Below, in pieces: positions 9,620-13,488 of a DNA stretch of 13,488 nt; position 1 is the first letter of the stretch, and every line of letters starts with the position of its first letter. Under the pieces are notes generated by a model, which searched no databases, was not told where the DNA came from, and saw only the letters and a list, made by a program, of their open reading frames with translations. Source of the stretch: Prevotellaceae bacterium UBA1746 (lineage in GTDB: Bacteria; Bacteroidota; Bacteroidia; Bacteroidales; Bacteroidaceae); the NCBI GenBank assembly GCA_905369775.1, contig CAJPJR010000052.1, positions 1 through 13,488 of the forward strand, given 5' to 3'. The translations under genes were made by a program, and so were the position numbers.

Positions 9620-10271
9620 TGGGGGGATTATTTTCGAGGAGTGTGTCTCCCAATTTGTAAATCCGGAGGAGGATCGTGAGGTTTGTGTGGAATGTTTCGG
9701 ACCGGTCGTCATCCCCAACCCGGATCTGTTTTGATAGAGGATGTGCCGGGGCGTAAATGATCTTCGGTTGTGCAACTTGCTACTCATGTGAGGCGAGTCC
9801 CAATAAAAAGTTCGGATCCAATTTTGTTTGCCGTAAATAGTATATCAAGAAGGATTCATGCGAAAAGATAGCATTTGTTTTTAATACGACAATTTTTGGA
9901 GGTGTCTTTTTGTTAAATGGCTTTTGGCGCGAGTGCCACCGGAAAGATGGTTGCTTATGTGCGCTGATGGTAGGCAAAAGTGCCGGTGTTTGCAGAAAGC
10001 CTCGGGGGCGTTTGCATGTTGTTTGTTGATAATGAGGGGGGTATGAGGTGTTGGCGTGTGCATTGGGGGATTCTCCTCACCAGTATTTGAGAGCGTGGTG
10101 ACAAACGCTTTTGTCGGTGTTTTTTACCTACATGTTTTGTTGCTCAAACTGTCGAAAACTATAAATCCGTGTACAGTAAATAACCATGTTTGCTTAATGT
10201 ACCGAAGCCCCGTGGCGTGGAAATTCATAGATTGCTGCGAAGTTTCTCCCATTTCTTCCCTTGTTTCGGGC

Positions 10272-10369
10272 AAAATCCCCCATGTTTTTTTCGAAAGTCC
10301 CCCGTTTGCCCGTCGCCATCCGTGGATTGATCACCATAGTGGGGCATTGGGAAATAAAACTCCCCGTTT
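10272..10369 (+). repeat. Three imperfect AAANTCCCC(C)GTTT repeats upstream of a promoter
   Basis: The copies are AAAATCCCCC (10272-10281, then ATGTTT), AAAGTCCCCCGTTT (10294-10307) and AAACTCCCCGTTT (10357-10369). The starts are 22 and 63 bp apart, close to two and six DNA turns. The last copy overlaps the place where a -33 element would lie for the promoter at 10395. They may be operator sites for the Omp28-like/C10 protease operon. Low-complexity C and T runs could also produce this by chance. Confidence 0.35.
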
Positions 10370-10402
10370 ACGGCCGCAATGTGGCATTAAATCGTAACTT
10401 TG
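10367..10402 (+). promoter_or_regulatory. Bacteroidota-type promoter
   Basis: The box TAACTTTG (10395-10402, followed by CA) matches the Bacteroidota primary-sigma -7 consensus TAnnTTTG exactly. A partial -33 element, TTTA, lies at 10367-10370, 24 nt upstream, slightly farther than usual. Transcription would begin about 7 bases after the box and give a leader of roughly 35 nt before the ATG at 10442. Confidence 0.75.
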
Positions 10403-10441
10403 CAGGAGCAGTCCTTTTAATACCTCCGCTATAAAACCAAA

Positions 10442-12157
10442 ATGCAAAACGTTTTCCACTCTCACTTCCCGTCGCGATGCCTTTTCGTGGTGGCGGCTTT
10501 GTTCTATTCCTTTGTTACTCAGCTCTCTGCACAGAATGTGAGTTGCAGTGTGGCCAACAAGGTCTACGTCGCTCCCGGTCAGCTGGGGCAGGCCCGCGTG
10601 CTGCTCAACAGTTGGGACCGGAGGAGCGTCGTCGACCGCGTGGGTTACGCACTCACCATCGACGGTGTCACAGGCCAAGAGCGCATCTTGGAACTGAAAA
10701 AGCCGTTGACCTACGACGAAGCAGCCCAGATGACCATCGAAGTCCCCCCGGCCGCACACCCCGGCGTCGATGATTTCAGCGTCACCATCTTGACTGTCAA
10801 CGGCAAACCCAACCGCAACTCCTTCCCCACGAGCGGAAGTCAGCGCTACACCCTCACGCGTCCCGTTTTTCGCAAGGCCGTGGTCGAAGACCTCACGGGC
10901 ATGTGGTGTCCAAATTGCCCGCCGGGCATCGCCTCGCTGGAGCATTTGAACCGCGTGGCGGCCGATCGTTACATCGGACTGGCGGCACACGACGGCGACG
11001 CTTTGGGCACGGGTGATTATTACGAGGTGTTTCGCTTCTTTCCCGGCCGCCCCAAAATCGTGCTCAACGGTAGCCACAATGTTTCTCCCTATTTCGGCAA
11101 CAGCGGCACGGAGGAACAGCCCTTTGGCCTGCTTGCCGATGTGGAAAAAGCCTCCGGTGCGCAAAGCGCTGTGCAACTCAAGGTGCAAGCGGCGTGGTCG
11201 GCCGACCGCAAAAGCGTGGACGTGCGCAGTGCCACCGTCTATCGCTGCCCGGTGGCGAAGAACAAATATCGCTTGGCCTATGTGCTGACGGCCGACAGCC
11301 TCAAGCACCCATCCTTTGTGCAATTTAACAACGCAGCGGGCGATCCGAGATGGAAAAACAGCGTGCCCGAGATGCAAGTCTTCTACACCGGCGGTAGCGA
11401 TATGCGCGGTTTGGCCTACAACGATGTGGTGGTTTCGGCCGCCGGGGTGCGCTATGGCATCGCGGGCAGCCTGCCCGAGCAGATGCAGCTCGACACCCTC
11501 TACGAACACAGCCACCGTTTCGGCAATTTGGGGCAGAGCAAAGGCTATCGCTACGTGAAGCAAAACCGCAACCTGCACGTGGTGGCGCTGCTCATCGACC
11601 CCCTAACGCGCGAAATCGTCAATGCCGAGCGTTGCGCGGTGGGCGATCAGTTGCAGCCTTTCCCGGTCGATCCCGCTCCGGTGCCCGATGTGCAACAAAT
11701 TGTGCTGCCCGATTCGGTGAAACCGCACGTCGACAGCGTCTTCACGCTGCATCCCCAACTGCTGCCCGCTGAGGCGAAGAGCCGCCTGGTGTGGGAAGTG
11801 GCCGACGCGAGTGTGGTGAGCATGGTGTCCGTCGGACAATTCCGTGCCGTCCGCGCCGGCGAAACGATCATCACAGTGCGTGCCGACGATGCCCACGCCG
11901 TGGTGGCGCGTTGTGTGGTGCGTGTGTCTGCACCCACGGCGGTAGACCGCCCGGCCATGGTGACGACGGTGCGCCGCGAGGGCGATATGCTTGTCGTCCA
12001 GGGAGCGCCCGCCGGCCGCCGCGTGGAAGTCTACGATCTGGCCGGCCGCCGGAAAGTCGTCGCTCGCACGCAAGGGGGCGTCACGCGCCTTCGCGTCGGT
12101 CGTTCTCCCTTGTGGATTGTCGTCGTCGGCAACCGACGTTTCAATGTGGTGGACTGA
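10442..12157 (+). CDS. Omp28-like thioredoxin-fold surface protein with Ig-like and type IX sorting-like C-terminus
   Basis: The 571-aa protein starts with a signal peptide (hydrophobic LFVVAALFYSFVTQ, probable cleavage after LSA before QN). Residues about 140-330 hold VVEDLTGMWCPNCPPGIASL with a CxxC pair (Cys156, Cys159), the thioredoxin-like core of Omp28-type Bacteroidota proteins. Residues about 425-495 (LVWEVADASVVSMVSVGQF, then TIITVRADDAHAVVARCVV) look like a bacterial Ig-like (Big_2) domain. The last 65 residues (RRVEVYDLAGRRKVV ... SPLWIVVVGNRRFNVVD) resemble the type A sorting domain of type IX secretion, although the usual GxY is SPLW and the end is less basic than normal. It is therefore expected on or outside the outer membrane, where the CxxC could act as a thiol-disulfide exchanger. 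It has its own promoter at 10395 and is followed 42 bp later by a cysteine protease gene, probably cotranscribed. The function is inferred from the fold only. Confidence 0.82.
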   Translation: MQNVFHSHFPSRCLFVVAALFYSFVTQLSAQNVSCSVANKVYVAPGQLGQARVLLNSWDRRSVVDRVGYALTIDGVTGQERILELKKPLTYDEAAQMTIEVPPAAHPGVDDFSVTILTVNGKPNRNSFPTSGSQRYTLTRPVFRKAVVEDLTGMWCPNCPPGIASLEHLNRVAADRYIGLAAHDGDALGTGDYYEVFRFFPGRPKIVLNGSHNVSPYFGNSGTEEQPFGLLADVEKASGAQSAVQLKVQAAWSADRKSVDVRSATVYRCPVAKNKYRLAYVLTADSLKHPSFVQFNNAAGDPRWKNSVPEMQVFYTGGSDMRGLAYNDVVVSAAGVRYGIAGSLPEQMQLDTLYEHSHRFGNLGQSKGYRYVKQNRNLHVVALLIDPLTREIVNAERCAVGDQLQPFPVDPAPVPDVQQIVLPDSVKPHVDSVFTLHPQLLPAEAKSRLVWEVADASVVSMVSVGQFRAVRAGETIITVRADDAHAVVARCVVRVSAPTAVDRPAMVTTVRREGDMLVVQGAPAGRRVEVYDLAGRRKVVARTQGGVTRLRVGRSPLWIVVVGNRRFNVVD

Positions 12158-12199
12158 CCGCCGCTCCTTCTCATTCTTACGCATCAATTTCTCTGACTT

Positions 12200-13488
12200 A
12201 TGTTTAAATCAACCATTGTTCTCGCGCTCGCCGCGGCCGCCTTCAGCATGGGGGCGACCACGGCGCAGGCCGATCCGGTCGATCGCCGGCAAGCGGCCAC
12301 CGTTGCGCGCCACTATCTGAGCCACCCCGTGCCCATTGCGGCGCCCGCGGTGCGCGGTGCCGTGGACGGCGAAGCCCCGGCCTATCATCTTTTCGTCGGT
12401 AAGGACGAACAGCGCTTTGTCATCGTGTCGGGCGAAAGCCGCATGAACGAAGTGGTGGGCTACGGCCGCCTGACGACCGGCAATGCCGCATCGCTCCCGC
12501 CGCAAGTGCACGCTTTGTTGCAGCAATACACCGAAACGGTGCGACAGGTGCGCGCCGGACAAGCGCCGGCCGCAACTGCGCCCAAGAATTTGCGCCGTTA
12601 TGTCGAACCGCTCATCGATGCACAGTGGGGGCAGAGCTATCCCTACAACAGCAAGACACCTCGTGTGGGCGGGAAACCCACCTACACCGGATGTGTGGCC
12701 ACTGCCGCGGCGCAGTTCCTCTATTTCTTCAAATGGCCGCTCCAACGTCCGCCGCTCTATGTGCGTTCGGAAGGCGACGAAGCCGACACTTCGCCCACCT
12801 ATCTCTGGGACTTGATGAAGGGCACGCGCGAGCAGATGAACTCCACGCGTGCGGCGGCGGCCGTCGGCCGATTGTTGTTGGATGTGGGCAAGGCGATTCG
12901 CATCACCTTCGGCACGCAGGCCAGTCCGTCGAACATCGAATACACCCTCGACGCGTTGCAAAACGATTTCGGCTACACCACGCGGCTTTTGCACCGCGAC
13001 CGCATGAAAGCCGACGAGTTTCGCGAGGCCATCATGCAGGAAATCTCAGACGGATACCCCGTGATGGTGTGCGGCGGCGTGCATGCTTTTGTCTATGACG
13101 GCTACGATCGCCGCGGTTTCGTGCATGCCAACTTCGGTTGGGACGGACAGGGCGACGGTTATTACGACATCAACACCATCACCACGCCGCTTCCCGGCCC
13201 GTTCATGGGCAACGGGCAGTTTTGGGAGAACCAAGTGGCGCTGATGGCGCACCCGAAAAATGGCAAGTACCCTGATTTCCCCACGCCGTTGCGCGTGCTC
13301 GGCGCACGCAAGAACACGGCGTTCGAATTTGAGCCGCGCGAGGGACAGCGCACCACGCGTTTCGCCGCCAAGATCACGGCGGGTTCTTACAATTCCATCA
13401 ACGGCGAGTTCGGCCGCTTCAGCGGTCAGGTGGGTTTTGCGGTGAATGATGCCAAAGGGCGCACCGTGAAGCTGGTCCCGTTCCGCTA
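12200..13488 (+). CDS. C10 family (streptopain/interpain-like) cysteine protease, 3' partial
   Basis: The frame from ATG 12200 runs off the right edge after 429 codons. The signal peptide MFKSTIVLALAAAAFSMGAT ends near TAQA before DPVD. Residues about 25-125 (RRQAATVARHYL, HLFVGKDEQRFVIVSGE) match the Spi-type prodomain that blocks the active site until cleaved. The catalytic domain starts near IDAQWGQSYPYN. The nucleophile is Cys165 in PTYTGCVATAAAQFLYFF. The general base is His295 in GVHAFVYDGYD (GGHAFV is more common), and HANFGWDGQGDGYYDIN carries the conserved Asn and Trp. After about residue 350 a beta-rich region begins (PTPLRVLGARKNTAFEF), as in multidomain C10 proteases of oral Bacteroidales; a sorting domain may follow outside the window. 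It is probably secreted and degrades host or environmental protein. It lies 42 bp after the Omp28-like gene with no terminator between, so one operon is likely. Confidence 0.93.
   Translation, partial: MFKSTIVLALAAAAFSMGATTAQADPVDRRQAATVARHYLSHPVPIAAPAVRGAVDGEAPAYHLFVGKDEQRFVIVSGESRMNEVVGYGRLTTGNAASLPPQVHALLQQYTETVRQVRAGQAPAATAPKNLRRYVEPLIDAQWGQSYPYNSKTPRVGGKPTYTGCVATAAAQFLYFFKWPLQRPPLYVRSEGDEADTSPTYLWDLMKGTREQMNSTRAAAAVGRLLLDVGKAIRITFGTQASPSNIEYTLDALQNDFGYTTRLLHRDRMKADEFREAIMQEISDGYPVMVCGGVHAFVYDGYDRRGFVHANFGWDGQGDGYYDINTITTPLPGPFMGNGQFWENQVALMAHPKNGKYPDFPTPLRVLGARKNTAFEFEPREGQRTTRFAAKITAGSYNSINGEFGRFSGQVGFAVNDAKGRTVKLVPFR

Larger units (their letters stand above)
9620..10441. other. AT-rich intergenic spacer between divergent genes
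   Basis: About 820 bp separate the lipoprotein start from the start of the Omp28-like gene. I see no tRNA, rRNA, CRISPR array or insertion sequence. Base composition drops sharply (by hand count 17 G+C of 60 at 9841-9900, against 39 of 60 at 7681-7740 in the DUF1015 gene). Short frames exist on both strands, but none looks like protein. The right end holds the promoter at 10395-10402. C-tract motifs of the type AATCCCCC or AAANTCCCC recur at 9617-9629, 10061-10072, 10272-10281, 10294-10307 and 10357-10369. Regulatory signals for both divergent genes are probably here. Confidence 0.7.

Noticed and set aside
9620..9787. An N-terminal extension of the lipoprotein to a start at 9787.
   Set aside because: It would bury the lipoprotein signal peptide 56 residues inside the protein; the start at 9619 is far better supported.
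9937..9988. Inverted repeat CACCGG (9937-9942) and CCGGTG (9983-9988) in the spacer.
   Set aside because: Only six bases with a 40-nt gap; expected by chance.
9881..10063. A 60-codon - strand frame whose start is preceded by AATCCCCCA, like that of the lipoprotein.
   Set aside because: The translation is His/Pro/Thr-rich and not protein-like. The shared upstream motif is reported as a DNA repeat instead.
10056..10397. A 113-codon + strand frame starting with GTG in the spacer.
   Set aside because: Its composition follows the AT-rich spacer, there is no signal or domain, and it overlaps the promoter and C-tract repeats.
10282..10434. A 50-codon + strand frame starting ATGTTTTTTTCG, ending just before the Omp28-like gene.
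   Set aside because: It runs through the TAACTTTG promoter, which translates as RNFAG; such frames are common spurious calls in this phylum. No family is recognised.

Overview
The window looks like a chromosomal segment of a fairly GC-rich member of the Bacteroidales, of the Prevotella/Porphyromonas/Alloprevotella type. Four things point there. SecA is of the long Bacteroidota kind (1126 aa, with a C-terminal zinc motif). The D-3-phosphoglycerate dehydrogenase is short, lacks an ACT domain and carries lysines where other PGDHs have the catalytic histidine. One promoter has the Bacteroidota -7 box TAnnTTTG. Two secreted proteins at the right end look like surface or type IX secretion cargo: an Omp28-like thioredoxin-fold protein with a C-terminal sorting-like domain, and a C10 (streptopain/interpain) cysteine protease. 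Genus and species cannot be fixed from the sequence.

Layout: (1) 1-1472, + strand, 5'-truncated alkaline-phosphatase-superfamily protein whose metal ligands appear mostly lost. (2) 1584-4964, secA. (3) 5169-8549, a serine-biosynthesis cluster serC - serA - DUF1015, followed by a strong bidirectional terminator at 8670-8703. (4) 8753-9619, - strand, an unrecognised lipoprotein with AT-richer codon use and a 27-bp tandem duplication. (5) 9620-10441, an AT-rich spacer of about 820 bp with recurring C-tract motifs and a promoter near its right end. (6) 10442-12157 and 12200-window end, + strand, the Omp28-like protein and the C10 protease, probably one operon.

How the genes fit together: SerA oxidises 3-phosphoglycerate and SerC transaminates the product to phosphoserine. 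The DUF1015 protein, locked to this pair, is a candidate for a serine/phosphoserine-related step. SecA drives export of the secreted proteins here. The Omp28-like CxxC protein may keep the thiol of the neighbouring protease reduced or folded.

The most interesting signals are: a leader between secA and serC with two mutually exclusive hairpins inside a serine-containing 42-codon ORF; inverted repeats in or beside every gap of the serine cluster; the K-for-H PGDH; the DGHHR box of the DUF1015 protein; the degenerate phosphatase beside secA; a possible multi-stem RNA at 8560-8703; and the pairing of a thioredoxin-fold protein with a cysteine protease.
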